Positions 51,217-59,763 of a stretch of DNA of 64,000 bases are shown here, piece by piece. Where the stretch lies: assembly GCF_003231275.1 (NCBI RefSeq), contig NZ_QKVL01000005.1, positions 186,001 to 250,000 of the forward strand, given 5' to 3'. This DNA is from Pseudomonas huaxiensis. GTDB lineage: Bacteria; Pseudomonadota; Gammaproteobacteria; Pseudomonadales; Pseudomonadaceae. The notes beneath the pieces were generated by a model. It saw only the letters and a program-made list of their open reading frames with translations. It did no database searches and was not told the origin of the DNA. Both the position numbers and the translations under genes were made by a program. Position 1 is the first letter of the stretch; each line of letters starts with the position of its first letter.

Positions 51217-52776
51217 TTATTCGCCGGACTTTCCAATTGCATAATCACGCAACTTGTTGGCAATTGTCGTATGGGAAACGCCCAGCCGTTTACCCAATGC
51301 CCGGCTGGTTGGATAATCGCCCTGCAAACATTCCAGCACCGCCTTTTCAAATCGTCCGACAATTTGTGCCAGATCGCCTTCCAACGAGAACTCACCCAAT
51401 GGCTGGCGGGCGCCATAGTCCGGCAGACGAATATGTTCTGGCTTGACCACCCCGCCCTCGCACAGTGAAACCGCCTGAAACAACACGTTCTCCAGTTGCC
51501 GGACGTTGCCCGGCCAGTGGTACTGGCTCAACCGCTCCAGCGCCGCCGGCGCCAGGCGCGGCAAGGGGCAGCCGATCTGCCGGCTGGCCTGGTCGAGGAA
51601 GTGCTCAACCAGCGGCGGCAGGCCATCAAGGCATTCGCGCAGCGGCGGGATGTGCAGCGACAGGACATTGAGTCGGTGATAGAGGTCCTGGCGGAATTCG
51701 CCACGAGCACAGAGCTCGGACAAATCCACCTGGGTCGCACAGATCACCCGTACATCCAGGTAAACCTCTTCGTCGCTACCTACGCGGCGGAAGCAGCCGT
51801 CCTGCAGGAAGCGCAGCAACTTCACCTGCAAACGCGGACTCATCTCATCGACACCATCGAGAAACAGCGTGCCGCCCGCAGTCAGTTCCAGCAGCCCGAG
51901 CTTGCCTTCGGCGCGCGCGCCCTCGAAAGCGCCGGGGCCGTAGCCGAACAGCTCGGTCTCGGCCATAGACTCAGGCAATCCGGCGCAATTGAGCGCCATC
52001 AACGGTGCTTGGCCGCGCGGGCTGGCCAGGTGACAGGCGCGAGCGAGCAGTTCCTTGCCGGTGCCGGTTTCGCCCTCGATCAGCAGCGGTGCGTCCAGTG
52101 GCGCCATGCGCCGCGCCTCGCGCACCACCGCTGCCATCACCCGCGAACTCTGGAAAATGCTGTCGAACCCGCGCAGCTCCTGCTTGCGCACGTTGTAGAT
52201 GCGTTCGCCGATGCGGTCGGCGCGGTGCAGGGTCAACACCGCACCGGCCAGCGCCTCGCTGTCATCGTGTTCGGATTGCAGCGGCGCGATATCCGCCAGG
52301 AACACATCACCCTTGACCTTGACCCGCAGCCCATTGATCCGTGACTTGTTGGCCCGCACCAGTTCCGGCAGGTCGAAATCCTCGGCATAGCGTGACAGCG
52401 GAATGCCCGGCACCTCATCGACGCGCACCCCGAGCAACTGCGCCGCCGCACGGTTGGCAGCAACGATCGAGCCGCCCATATCGATCGACAGCACCGGGAA
52501 ATCCAGCGCGCCGAGCAGTGCATTCAACTCCATGTGCCGACGCTCACTCGGCATCAAACCCACGCGCTTGACCCCGAAGACCCCGGTGATCGCCTCGAAT
52601 TTCGGCCGCAGCGCCTGGAATTGCAGATTGATCAGGTTCGGGCAGTGCAAATAGATGGCGTTGCCGTGTTCGCCGCCCACCTCGCCGCGGGCGACGTTGA
52701 TGCCATAGGCCACCAGCAGGTTGAGGATGTCCCGCAGGATGCCGATGCGGTTCTGGCAATGCACTTTGATACGCAT
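51217..52776 (-). CDS. phhR: aromatic amino acid regulator PhhR (TyrR family)
   Basis: A 519-residue TyrR-type regulator that activates phenylalanine and tyrosine catabolism in Pseudomonas. Domains: N-terminal ACT (1-70, MRIKVHCQNRIGILRDIL), PAS (about 78-190), AAA+ (about 205-430, Walker A GETGTGKE, Walker B GGTLFLDGVDE) and a Fis-type C-terminal helix-turn-helix (ALGKRLGVSHTTIANKLR). The sigma-54-contact loop reads GYGPGAFEGA instead of GAFTGA. Start at the ATG at 52776, giving the known PhhR length. Divergent from phhA, with two TyrR-type boxes between. Confidence 0.95.
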   Translation of the reverse strand: MRIKVHCQNRIGILRDILNLLVAYGINVARGEVGGEHGNAIYLHCPNLINLQFQALRPKFEAITGVFGVKRVGLMPSERRHMELNALLGALDFPVLSIDMGGSIVAANRAAAQLLGVRVDEVPGIPLSRYAEDFDLPELVRANKSRINGLRVKVKGDVFLADIAPLQSEHDDSEALAGAVLTLHRADRIGERIYNVRKQELRGFDSIFQSSRVMAAVVREARRMAPLDAPLLIEGETGTGKELLARACHLASPRGQAPLMALNCAGLPESMAETELFGYGPGAFEGARAEGKLGLLELTAGGTLFLDGVDEMSPRLQVKLLRFLQDGCFRRVGSDEEVYLDVRVICATQVDLSELCARGEFRQDLYHRLNVLSLHIPPLRECLDGLPPLVEHFLDQASRQIGCPLPRLAPAALERLSQYHWPGNVRQLENVLFQAVSLCEGGVVKPEHIRLPDYGARQPLGEFSLEGDLAQIVGRFEKAVLECLQGDYPTSRALGKRLGVSHTTIANKLRDYAIGKSGE

Positions 52777-52833
52777 GAAAGGTCCTACAAAGCAGTGAGA
52801 CCGACGATGTTTCTGCTTGAGCGCCGGAAAATT

Positions 52834-52851
52834 TGTAAATAATACGTTACA
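52834..52851. promoter_or_regulatory. PhhR/TyrR box 1
   Basis: TGTAAA-N6-GTTACA, one mismatch from the TyrR consensus TGTAAA-N6-TTTACA. Wider symmetry TTTGTAA / TTACAAA strengthens it. It lies 58 bases upstream of phhR and 147 upstream of the phhA -24/-12 element. Confidence 0.72.
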
Positions 52852-52906
52852 AAAACCGACTTTCACAGGGTCACAGCGCCGCGATTTTGCGGATCATGGC
52901 CAGATT

Positions 52907-52924
52907 CGTAAAATCTGCGTTACA
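52907..52924. promoter_or_regulatory. PhhR/TyrR box 2
   Basis: CGTAAA-N6-GTTACA, two mismatches from consensus. Its centre is 73 bases, about seven helical turns, from box 1 and about 80 upstream of the -24/-12 element. Confidence 0.66.
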
Positions 52925-52997
52925 AAAACCGCCTGCTGGCGCGGACCTTCACCTACGCAGGTAGCTGAAAAATTCAAAGCCAGCGGCTATCTCTAAG

Positions 52998-53011
52998 GGC
53001 ACGGCGCAAGC
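52998..53011 (+). promoter_or_regulatory. candidate sigma-54 promoter of phhA
   Basis: GGCACGGCGCAAGC keeps GG and GC ten bases apart and a good -24 half, while the -12 half (AAGC) is weaker than TTGC. It lies 37 bases before the phhA ATG, so the leader would be about 25 bases. Confidence 0.48.
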
Positions 53012-53047
53012 CTTCAAAACAATAAGAGCCCTCATCAGGAGAGCAGC

Positions 53048-53836
53048 ATGAAACAGACGCAATACGTGGCCCGCGAGCCCGATGCGCAAGGTTTTATCGA
53101 TTACCCGCCGCAGGAACATGCGGTGTGGAACACCCTGATCACCCGGCAGATGAAGGTGATCGAGGGGCGCGCGTGCCAGGAATACCTGGACGGCATCGAA
53201 CAGCTCAACCTGCCCCATGACCGCATCCCGCAGCTCTCCGAAATCAACGCCGTACTGGGCGCCACCACCGGCTGGCAAGTTGCCCGGGTGCCGGCGCTGA
53301 TTCCCTTCCAGACCTTTTTCGAACTGCTGGCCAGCAAGCGCTTCCCGGTGGCGACCTTCATTCGCACCGAAGAAGAACTCGACTACCTGCAAGAGCCGGA
53401 CATCTTCCACGAGATCTTTGGCCACTGCCCGCTGCTGACCAACCCCTGGTTCGCCGAATTCACTCACACCTACGGCAAGCTCGGCCTGGCCGCCACCAAG
53501 GAACAGCGCGTGTACCTTGCCCGCCTGTACTGGATGACCATCGAGTTCGGCCTGATCGATACACCGCAAGGCCGCAAGATCTACGGCGGCGGCATCCTGT
53601 CTTCGCCGAAAGAGACGGTCTACAGTCTCTCCGACGAGCCTGAGCACCAGCCATTCGACCCACGTGAAGCGATGCGCACGCCTTACCGCATCGATATTCT
53701 GCAGCCCGTCTACTTTGCCCTGCCGAACCTCAAGCGCCTGTTTGACCTGGCGCACGAAGACATCATGGGCATCGTCAGCCAAGCCATGCAGCTCGGCCTG
53801 CACGCACCCAAATTTCCACCCAAGGTGGCCGCTTGA
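53048..53836 (+). CDS. phhA: phenylalanine 4-monooxygenase
   Basis: A 262-residue pterin-dependent aromatic amino acid hydroxylase turning phenylalanine into tyrosine. Iron ligands are His121, His126 (HEIFGHCPLL) and Glu166 (TIEFG). It is the compact bacterial form without a regulatory domain, the same length as the P. aeruginosa enzyme. AGGAG precedes the ATG. It needs a tetrahydropterin cofactor, which PhhB, encoded 42 bases later, helps recycle. Confidence 0.97.
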   Translation: MKQTQYVAREPDAQGFIDYPPQEHAVWNTLITRQMKVIEGRACQEYLDGIEQLNLPHDRIPQLSEINAVLGATTGWQVARVPALIPFQTFFELLASKRFPVATFIRTEEELDYLQEPDIFHEIFGHCPLLTNPWFAEFTHTYGKLGLAATKEQRVYLARLYWMTIEFGLIDTPQGRKIYGGGILSSPKETVYSLSDEPEHQPFDPREAMRTPYRIDILQPVYFALPNLKRLFDLAHEDIMGIVSQAMQLGLHAPKFPPKVAA

Positions 53837-53878
53837 GCCGCCCTGCACACCTATAACAATCCACTTGCGGAAAACCTT

Positions 53879-54235
53879 ATGAACGCCTTGAACCAAGCCC
53901 ACTGCGAAGCCTGCCGCGCCGATGCGCCGAAAGTCAGCGACGACGAACTGCCAGCACTGATCGCGCAGATTCCTGACTGGAACATCGAAGTCCGCGACGG
54001 GATCATGCAGCTGGAAAAAGTCTTCCTGTTCAAGAATTTCAAGCACGCCCTGGCCTTCACCAACGCCGTCGGCGAAATCTCCGAAGCCGAAGGCCATCAC
54101 CCAGGCCTGCTGACCGAGTGGGGCAAAGTCACCGTCACCTGGTGGAGCCACTCGATCAAGGGCCTGCACCGTAACGACTTCATCATGGCCGCGCGCACCG
54201 ACGAGGTCGCCCAGACCGCCGAAGGCCGCAAGTGA
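53879..54235 (+). CDS. phhB: pterin-4a-carbinolamine dehydratase
   Basis: A 118-residue PCD/DCoH-type enzyme that dehydrates the 4a-hydroxy pterin formed by PhhA. The active-site region [36 protein letters not shown] (about 66-101) contains the conserved histidines. The stop overlaps the phhC start as TGATG. Confidence 0.96.
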   Translation: MNALNQAHCEACRADAPKVSDDELPALIAQIPDWNIEVRDGIMQLEKVFLFKNFKHALAFTNAVGEISEAEGHHPGLLTEWGKVTVTWWSHSIKGLHRNDFIMAARTDEVAQTAEGRK

Positions 54236-55428
54236 TGCACTTCGAGGCCATCACCCGGGTTCCGGGTGACCCGATCCTCGGCCTCATGGAGGCGTACGCC
54301 AAGGACAACAATCCCGCCAAGTTCGACCTGGGTGTCGGCGTGTTCAAGGACGCCCAGGGCCTGACGCCCGTGCCGGCGGCGGTGAAACAGGCGGAGCAGC
54401 GTCTGGTCGATCGGCAGGCCAGCAAGAGTTATGTCGGCGGACACGGCGATGCCGCGTTCGGCCGGCTGCTCTGCGAACTGGTGCTGGGCAGCGCCTCGCC
54501 GTTGCTGACCGAACAGCGCGTCGGCGCCACCCAGACCCCGGGCGGCACCGGCGCCCTGCGCCTGGCTGCGGAATTCGCCCGGCAGTGTCTGCCGGGCCGC
54601 GGCATCTGGCTCAGCGACCCGACCTGGCCGATTCACGAAACCATCTTCGCCAGCGCCGGCCTCACGGTCAGCCACTACCCCTATGTCGGCGCGGACAACC
54701 GTCTGAATGTCGCCGGCATGCTCGCTGCGCTGGAAACGGCGCCGGAGGGCGATATCGTCCTGCTGCACGCGTGCTGCCACAACCCGACCGGCTTCGACCT
54801 GTCGCGGGATGACTGGCAAGCGGTGCTGGAGGTGGTGCGCCGTCGCTCGCTGCTGCCGCTGATCGACTTCGCCTACCAGGGCTTCGGCGACGGGCTGGAA
54901 GAGGACGCCTGGGCCGTGCGGCTGTTTGCCGCCGAACTGCCCGAGTTGCTGATCACCAGTTCCTGCTCGAAAAACTTCGGCCTCTACCGCGAACGCACCG
55001 GCGCCCTGCTGGTGTGTAGCCACGATGCGCAGAAGTTGCTGGATGTGCGCAGCCAGTTGGCGTTCATCGCCCGCAACCTGTGGTCCACCCCGCCGGACCA
55101 TGGCGCGGCAGTAGTCGCGGAGATTCTCGGCGACCCGGCGCTGAAAAGCCTGTGGGTCGAGGAAGTCGAAGCCATGCGCCAGCGGATCGCCCGGCTGCGG
55201 GTCGGTCTGGTGGACGCGTTGAAGCCACACGGCCTGGGCGAGCGGTTTGCCCATATCGCCGAGCAACGCGGGATGTTTTCCTACACCGGACTGTCGCCAC
55301 AACAAGTGGCGGCCTTGCGGGAACGGCACAGCATCTACATGGTGAGCACCGGGCGGGCGAACGTCGCCGGCGCGGACGAGGCCCGGCTGGACGTGCTGGC
55401 GGCGGCGATCGCGGACGTCTGCGGCTGA
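54235..55428 (+). CDS. phhC: aromatic amino acid aminotransferase
   Basis: A 397-residue class I PLP aminotransferase that takes tyrosine or phenylalanine to the keto acid, feeding the homogentisate route. The PLP Lys is Lys246 (SSCSKNFGLYRERTG), with the CHNPTG motif at 181-186 and the TPGGTGALR loop at 101-109. It is coupled to phhB by a one-base overlap (TGATG). The last gene of phhABC. Confidence 0.95.
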   Translation: MHFEAITRVPGDPILGLMEAYAKDNNPAKFDLGVGVFKDAQGLTPVPAAVKQAEQRLVDRQASKSYVGGHGDAAFGRLLCELVLGSASPLLTEQRVGATQTPGGTGALRLAAEFARQCLPGRGIWLSDPTWPIHETIFASAGLTVSHYPYVGADNRLNVAGMLAALETAPEGDIVLLHACCHNPTGFDLSRDDWQAVLEVVRRRSLLPLIDFAYQGFGDGLEEDAWAVRLFAAELPELLITSSCSKNFGLYRERTGALLVCSHDAQKLLDVRSQLAFIARNLWSTPPDHGAAVVAEILGDPALKSLWVEEVEAMRQRIARLRVGLVDALKPHGLGERFAHIAEQRGMFSYTGLSPQQVAALRERHSIYMVSTGRANVAGADEARLDVLAAAIADVCG

Positions 55429-55461
55429 GGGCATCTGCTGGCTGAACCGCCATCGCGAGCA

Positions 55462-55500
55462 AGCTCGCTCCTACGCACACCCGGTGCGCGGGAGCGAGCT
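55462..55500. repeat. REP element, AGCTCGCTCC family
   Basis: AGCTCGCTCC (55462-55471) and GGAGCGAGCT (55491-55500) are perfect reverse complements with a 19-base spacer. It lies 34 bases after phhC. Its core differs from the other REP elements in the window. Confidence 0.75.
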
Positions 55501-55649
55501 TCACAGCTCAAATGTTGTAATTTTCCTACCAAACAGCAGGAAAATTCATTCTGTCACGCAGACTGCTGTATCCTGCCCCCGGCTTCTCAGGAGCCAACCA
55601 AGCGCCATCGCGTAATCTTTCAACTATCGAACTTGCGAGGAACGACGAG

Positions 55650-55781
55650 ATGCATGAAATCCCGAATCTTCCCTTCCCAAGCCTGAACCCCGTCGAACAG
55701 ACGCCCGCCACTCACAGCGCCGAAACAGCCCAAGCGGCTGAACCACAAGGCGACGAAAACCCGAGCGCCGACCAGGAATAA
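55650..55781 (+). CDS. 43-residue peptide, unknown function
   Basis: A short reading frame starting MHEIPNLPFPSLNPVEQTP, then Ala/Glu/Gln-rich and ending PSADQE. Net acidic, no hydrophobic segment, no Cys. A GAGG ribosome site lies nine bases before the ATG, better than for random frames, and a long hairpin follows 16 bases after the stop. I recognise no family. It may be a true small protein or the coding part of a regulatory RNA. Confidence 0.45.
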   Translation: MHEIPNLPFPSLNPVEQTPATHSAETAQAAEPQGDENPSADQE

Positions 55782-55796
55782 CCGCGCACCACAGGA

Positions 55797-55849
55797 CGTG
55801 TGAAAACCTCGGTTAACGGGGGACCACCCCACCAACCGGTTTTCACACG
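55797..55849. repeat. long inverted repeat after the small reading frame
   Basis: CGTGTGAAAACC and GGTTTTCACACG are perfect 12-bp arms. The 29-base interior can add GGTT/AACC and GGGG/CCCC pairs, so a long stem is possible. No T run follows on the plus strand, so it is not a standard terminator. Confidence 0.65.
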
Positions 55850-55965
55850 CTCAAGAACGACCTCCCTCGCGCACTCCCCTCAGCGCATCAGCAGAGTCTC
55901 CGGCACCGCTCATCGTCAAGTGCTGCTCCGACTCCGATCCAAAGCCATGCAAGTACGTTCACGTA

Positions 55966-56379
55966 TCAGTAGTCGATTTTTCCGCGGCCTGCCTTGATCG
56001 CCCCGCGCTTGCTCTTGGTGTCCAGACGCCGGGTCTTGGAACCCAGGGTCGGGCGCGTGGGTCGCCGTTTCTTTTCCACCTTGACCGCCGCAAGAATCAG
56101 CTCGCGCAAGCGCTCGAGGGCATCGGCGCGGTTCTGTTCCTGGGTGCGGTGTTGCTGGGCCTTGATCACGATCACACCGTCGCGGGTGATCCGGCTGTCA
56201 CTGATCTGCAGCAGGCGCTCCTTGTAGAACGGCGGCAAGGAAGACGCCTGGCTGTCGAAACGCAGGTGCACGGCGCTGGAAACCTTGTTGACGTTCTGCC
56301 CGCCCGCGCCTTGCGCGCGGATGGCATTCAACTCGATTTCTTCGTCGGGGATGTGGACAGTGTTGGAGAGGACAAGCAT
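55966..56379 (-). CDS. arfB: alternative ribosome-rescue factor ArfB (peptidyl-tRNA hydrolase)
   Basis: A 137-residue release-factor-like protein that frees stalled ribosomes. The catalytic GGQ is at Gly26-Gly27-Gln28 (RAQGAGGQNVNKV) and the tail is Lys/Arg-rich (VEKKRRPTRPTLGSKTRR and on), which enters the empty mRNA channel. Located between phhC and aroP2 as in P. aeruginosa. Confidence 0.95.
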   Translation of the reverse strand: MLVLSNTVHIPDEEIELNAIRAQGAGGQNVNKVSSAVHLRFDSQASSLPPFYKERLLQISDSRITRDGVIVIKAQQHRTQEQNRADALERLRELILAAVKVEKKRRPTRPTLGSKTRRLDTKSKRGAIKAGRGKIDY

Positions 56380-56478
56380 GGAAACGCCCAGATCGGTGGC
56401 TGGGCGTCAGGATACTCGGTGTTGCCGGTTTTGGGGCTTCTCGCGGCGGTTCGGCGCACCGAACCGCCGCGCCCGGGC

Positions 56479-57894
56479 TTACTTGACCGCGGTACTCACG
56501 GCAGGCGCCGCCGCGGAACGCTTGCTCTTGAGCACATAGCCCACCCACATCACCAGCAGCCAGACCGGAATCGCGTACACCGAATTACGGATGCCAGGGA
56601 TCAGCAGCATGATGCCGAGAATCAGCACCACGAACGCCAGACAGATGTAGTTGCCGTAGGGGTACCACAAGGCCTTGAACAGCGCCTTCTGACCAGTGCG
56701 GTCCATGTGCTGGCGGAATTTCAGGTGCGAGTAGCTGATCATCGCCCAGTTGATCACCAGCGCCGCGACCACCAGCGACATCAGCATTTCCAGCGCGTGC
56801 TGCGGCATGAAGTAGTTGAGCAGCACCGCCACCAGGGTCACCGCCGCCGAAGCCAGGATCGAACGTACGGGCACGCCGCGCTTGTCGATCTTCGCCAGGC
56901 CTGCCGGGGCATCACCCTGCTCGGCCATGCCGTAGAGCATGCGGGCGTTGCAGTAGGTACCGCTGTTGTATACCGACAGCGCTGCGGTCAGGACCACGAA
57001 GTTGAGGATGTGCGCTGCGGTGTTGCTGCCCAGCATCGAGAACACGTGGACGAACGGGCTGCCGCTGTAGGAACCGCCGGACGCGTCGATGTTGGCCACC
57101 AGGCTGTTCCAAGGGGTCAGCGACAGCAGCACGACCAAGGCACCGATGTAGAAAATCAGGATGCGGTAGATGACCTGGTTGATCGCTTTTGGGATCACGG
57201 TCTTCGGCTTGTCGGCCTCGGCTGCGGTGAAACCGAGCATTTCCAGGCCGCCGAAAGAGAACATGATGATCGCCAGGGCCATCACCAGACCGCCAACGCC
57301 ATTGGGGAAGAATCCGCCGTGTTCCCACAGGTTGCTGACCGAGGCCTCAGGGCCGCCGCTGCCGCTGACCAGCATGTAGCTGCCCAGGGCGATCATGCCG
57401 ACGATGGCCAGGACCTTGATGATGGCGAACCAGAATTCGGCTTCGCCGAACACTTTCACGTTGGCCAGGTTGATCGCGTTGATCAGGATGAAGAACGCCG
57501 CGGCCGAGGCCCAGGTCGGGATCTCCGGCCACCAGTAGTGAATGTATTTGCCGACCGCTGTCAGTTCGGACATACCCACGAGGATGTACAGCATCCAGCA
57601 GTTCCAGCCCGACAGGAAGCCGGCGAATCCGCCCCAGTATTTATGCGCGAAGTGGCTGAAGGAGCCGGCGACCGGCTCTTCGACGATCATCTCGCCGAGC
57701 TGGCGCATGATCATGAAAGCGATGAAGCCGCAGATGGCGTAACCGAGAATCATCGACGGACCGGCCGATTTCATCACCCCGGCCGAGCCGAGGAACAGAC
57801 CGGTACCGATTGCACCGCCGAGGGCGATCAACTGGATGTGGCGATTTTTCAGGCCGCGCTTGAGCTCACCTGAATGTGGGTTTTGTCCACTCAT
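56479..57894 (-). CDS. aroP2: aromatic amino acid permease AroP-like (AAT family)
   Basis: A 471-residue APC-superfamily permease with twelve hydrophobic segments. The start GLKNRHIQLIALGGAIGTGLFLGSA contains the substrate-binding GAIGTG loop. Close to AroP/PheP of the amino acid transporter family; the position near phhABC and arfB matches the aroP2 locus of P. aeruginosa, so phenylalanine/tyrosine uptake is likely. Start at the ATG at 57894, after AGGTG. Specificity for other amino acids such as proline or asparagine cannot be excluded by eye. Confidence 0.88.
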   Translation of the reverse strand: MSGQNPHSGELKRGLKNRHIQLIALGGAIGTGLFLGSAGVMKSAGPSMILGYAICGFIAFMIMRQLGEMIVEEPVAGSFSHFAHKYWGGFAGFLSGWNCWMLYILVGMSELTAVGKYIHYWWPEIPTWASAAAFFILINAINLANVKVFGEAEFWFAIIKVLAIVGMIALGSYMLVSGSGGPEASVSNLWEHGGFFPNGVGGLVMALAIIMFSFGGLEMLGFTAAEADKPKTVIPKAINQVIYRILIFYIGALVVLLSLTPWNSLVANIDASGGSYSGSPFVHVFSMLGSNTAAHILNFVVLTAALSVYNSGTYCNARMLYGMAEQGDAPAGLAKIDKRGVPVRSILASAAVTLVAVLLNYFMPQHALEMLMSLVVAALVINWAMISYSHLKFRQHMDRTGQKALFKALWYPYGNYICLAFVVLILGIMLLIPGIRNSVYAIPVWLLVMWVGYVLKSKRSAAAPAVSTAVK

Positions 57895-58507
57895 GAACGA
57901 AGTCACCTGTTGTTTTTATCTGTGACGGGATCGGACCCACCACGCTCGTGGCGCAGCGGAATTGACAAGGTGGTTACCTTGGCGCTTGAAAACGGGCGGT
58001 TCGACGCGGGCAACAGGGCCCGGTCGCTCAGCCTGGCATCAGCAAGGTTGCGCGGTACGCAATAGGGTCACAGGTAAAACGCGGCGCACTGTATACCCTT
58101 GCATTGACGTAAGGGTCAACACATCGCGTAACGTTCTGTTGACGGCACGCAGCGGTCCAGCGGGAGAAATGAAGCCTGGGATGGTGAATGGCGTACATGG
58201 CGCCCTCCGTTTTTGTTGTTTTTTTCTGCCCCACTCTGCGGCGGGTCAGGCACATGGCAATGGCGCACATAACACCGTGCCACGGGGGCTGGAGCAAGGT
58301 GTTGACGCGAACGTAAAGCGGGTCGGAAGGGGATTTTCGGCACGGAATGTTTACAAGACGAATGGCGCTGCGGATTGGCTGGAGAAGCGGCCCAAGCTCG
58401 TAACAAATTATTTACAAAGTGGTTCAAAAAATTGCCAGGCAGAGATTGTTTGGGTGGCCAACGGGGGCGGTCATCGCTGCACGCCTATGCGCTACAAAAA
58501 ATCGGGA
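57895..58507. other. gene-free region between aroP2 and the rluB terminator
   Basis: No frame here has a convincing ribosome site or family resemblance. It must hold the aroP2 promoter. Visible structure: a short palindrome TTGAC-N6-GTCAA at 58104-58119 and an A/T-rich stretch near 58395-58440. The function of the remainder is unclear. Confidence 0.45.
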
Positions 58508-58541
58508 CAAAAAAAAAGCCAACCCGAAGGTTGGCTTTTTT
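58508..58541 (-). terminator. terminator after rluB
   Basis: AAAGCCAAC and GTTGGCTTT pair around a 6-base loop; on the minus strand the stem runs into a long T tract. It lies 13 bases after the rluB stop. Confidence 0.9.
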
Positions 58542-58553
58542 CACACCCGGCCC

Positions 58554-59612
58554 TTACTCAGAGCGAGGCTTGCCCCGACCCGAGCCGCCGCCACCTGGAC
58601 GCTTCGGCGTGCCAGCCGGCTTGCGGCGCACATCGCTCGGACGTTCGGCAACAGTGCTGCGGCCTTTACGCGCGGAATCGTCGCGCGGCTGGCGCGGCGA
58701 ACGCTCGGTGGCACCGTCCTTCGCCGGACGCAGGGTCCGCACGCGCTCGCCACGGCCCACAGGCTTGCTGGATTTACGCTGCATGCGCTCCAGCTTGTCC
58801 TTGGTCTTGGCGTTCATCGCCGGCATCGCCACCGGGGTCAGACCCACTTCGGCGGCCAGGATGTCGATTTCGCCCTGGCTCATTTCGCGCCAGCGGCCCA
58901 TCGGCAGGTCGGAATTGAGGAACACCGGACCGAAACGCACGCGCTTCAGGCGGCTGACCACCAGGCCCTGGGATTCCCACAGGCGGCGAACCTCACGGTT
59001 ACGGCCTTCCATCACCACGCAGTGATACCAGTGGTTGAAGCCTTCACCGCCCGGCGCCTGCTGGATATCGGTGAAGCGTGCCGGACCGTCTTCCAGCACG
59101 ACGCCTTCCTTGAGGCGGGCGATCATGTCGTCGTCGACTTCACCACGCACGCGCACGGCGTACTCGCGGTCCATCTCGTAGGACGGGTGCATCAAACGGT
59201 TGGCCAGTTCACCGTCAGTGGTGAACAGCAGCAGGCCAGTGGTGTTGATGTCGAGGCGGCCGACGTTGATCCAGCGGCCTTCTTTTGGCCGCGGCAGGCG
59301 GTCGAACACGGTCGGACGGCCTTCCGGGTCGTCACGGGTGCAGATCTCGCCGTCAGGCTTGTTGTACATGATGACGCGGCGTACGGCTTCGGCTTTTTCT
59401 TCGCGCTTGATCAGGCGACCGTCGACGGAAATGGCGTCGTGCAGGTCGACGCGCTGGCCGAGGGTGGAGACAACACCGTTGACCTTGATGCGGCCTTCGC
59501 CGATCCAGGCTTCAACGTCACGGCGCGAACCCACGCCAATGCGCGCGAGTACTTTTTGCAGTTTTTCGCCGGACGGACGTGGCGGGCTATCTTGCAGGTC
59601 TTGTTCACTCAT
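58554..59612 (-). CDS. rluB: 23S rRNA pseudouridine(2605) synthase RluB
   Basis: A 352-residue RsuA-family pseudouridine synthase. The N-terminal S4 RNA-binding domain (about 16-65, KLQKVLARIGVGSRRDVEAWI) is followed by the catalytic domain with Asp121 in VGRLDINTTGLLLFT. The family match ends near residue 265. A Lys/Arg/Ser/Gly-rich, probably disordered tail (about 270-352) follows and is longer than in E. coli RluB. Located next to scpAB as in many proteobacteria. Confidence 0.93.
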   Translation of the reverse strand: MSEQDLQDSPPRPSGEKLQKVLARIGVGSRRDVEAWIGEGRIKVNGVVSTLGQRVDLHDAISVDGRLIKREEKAEAVRRVIMYNKPDGEICTRDDPEGRPTVFDRLPRPKEGRWINVGRLDINTTGLLLFTTDGELANRLMHPSYEMDREYAVRVRGEVDDDMIARLKEGVVLEDGPARFTDIQQAPGGEGFNHWYHCVVMEGRNREVRRLWESQGLVVSRLKRVRFGPVFLNSDLPMGRWREMSQGEIDILAAEVGLTPVAMPAMNAKTKDKLERMQRKSSKPVGRGERVRTLRPAKDGATERSPRQPRDDSARKGRSTVAERPSDVRRKPAGTPKRPGGGGSGRGKPRSE

Positions 59613-59763
59613 CTGGGCACCTCCCGGTGTAGAGATTCAAATCTGGGCTTCTGGTGCGCCAAGCACCAAAAAGGTCGCGAATCATACGCTGATCCCGGCG
59701 CAAACGCATCAGAGCGTAGCGTTATATCGCCATCGGCGCCGCGCTTTTACGCCGGACGGTGGA

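Noticed and set aside
55797..55849. Rho-independent terminator
   Set aside because: Strong stem but no T run on either side in the needed direction; listed as an inverted repeat instead.
57962..58918. Frame crossing the aroP2-rluB gap into rluB
   Set aside because: Low-complexity translation, no ribosome site, and it runs through the rluB terminator and rluB on the opposite strand.
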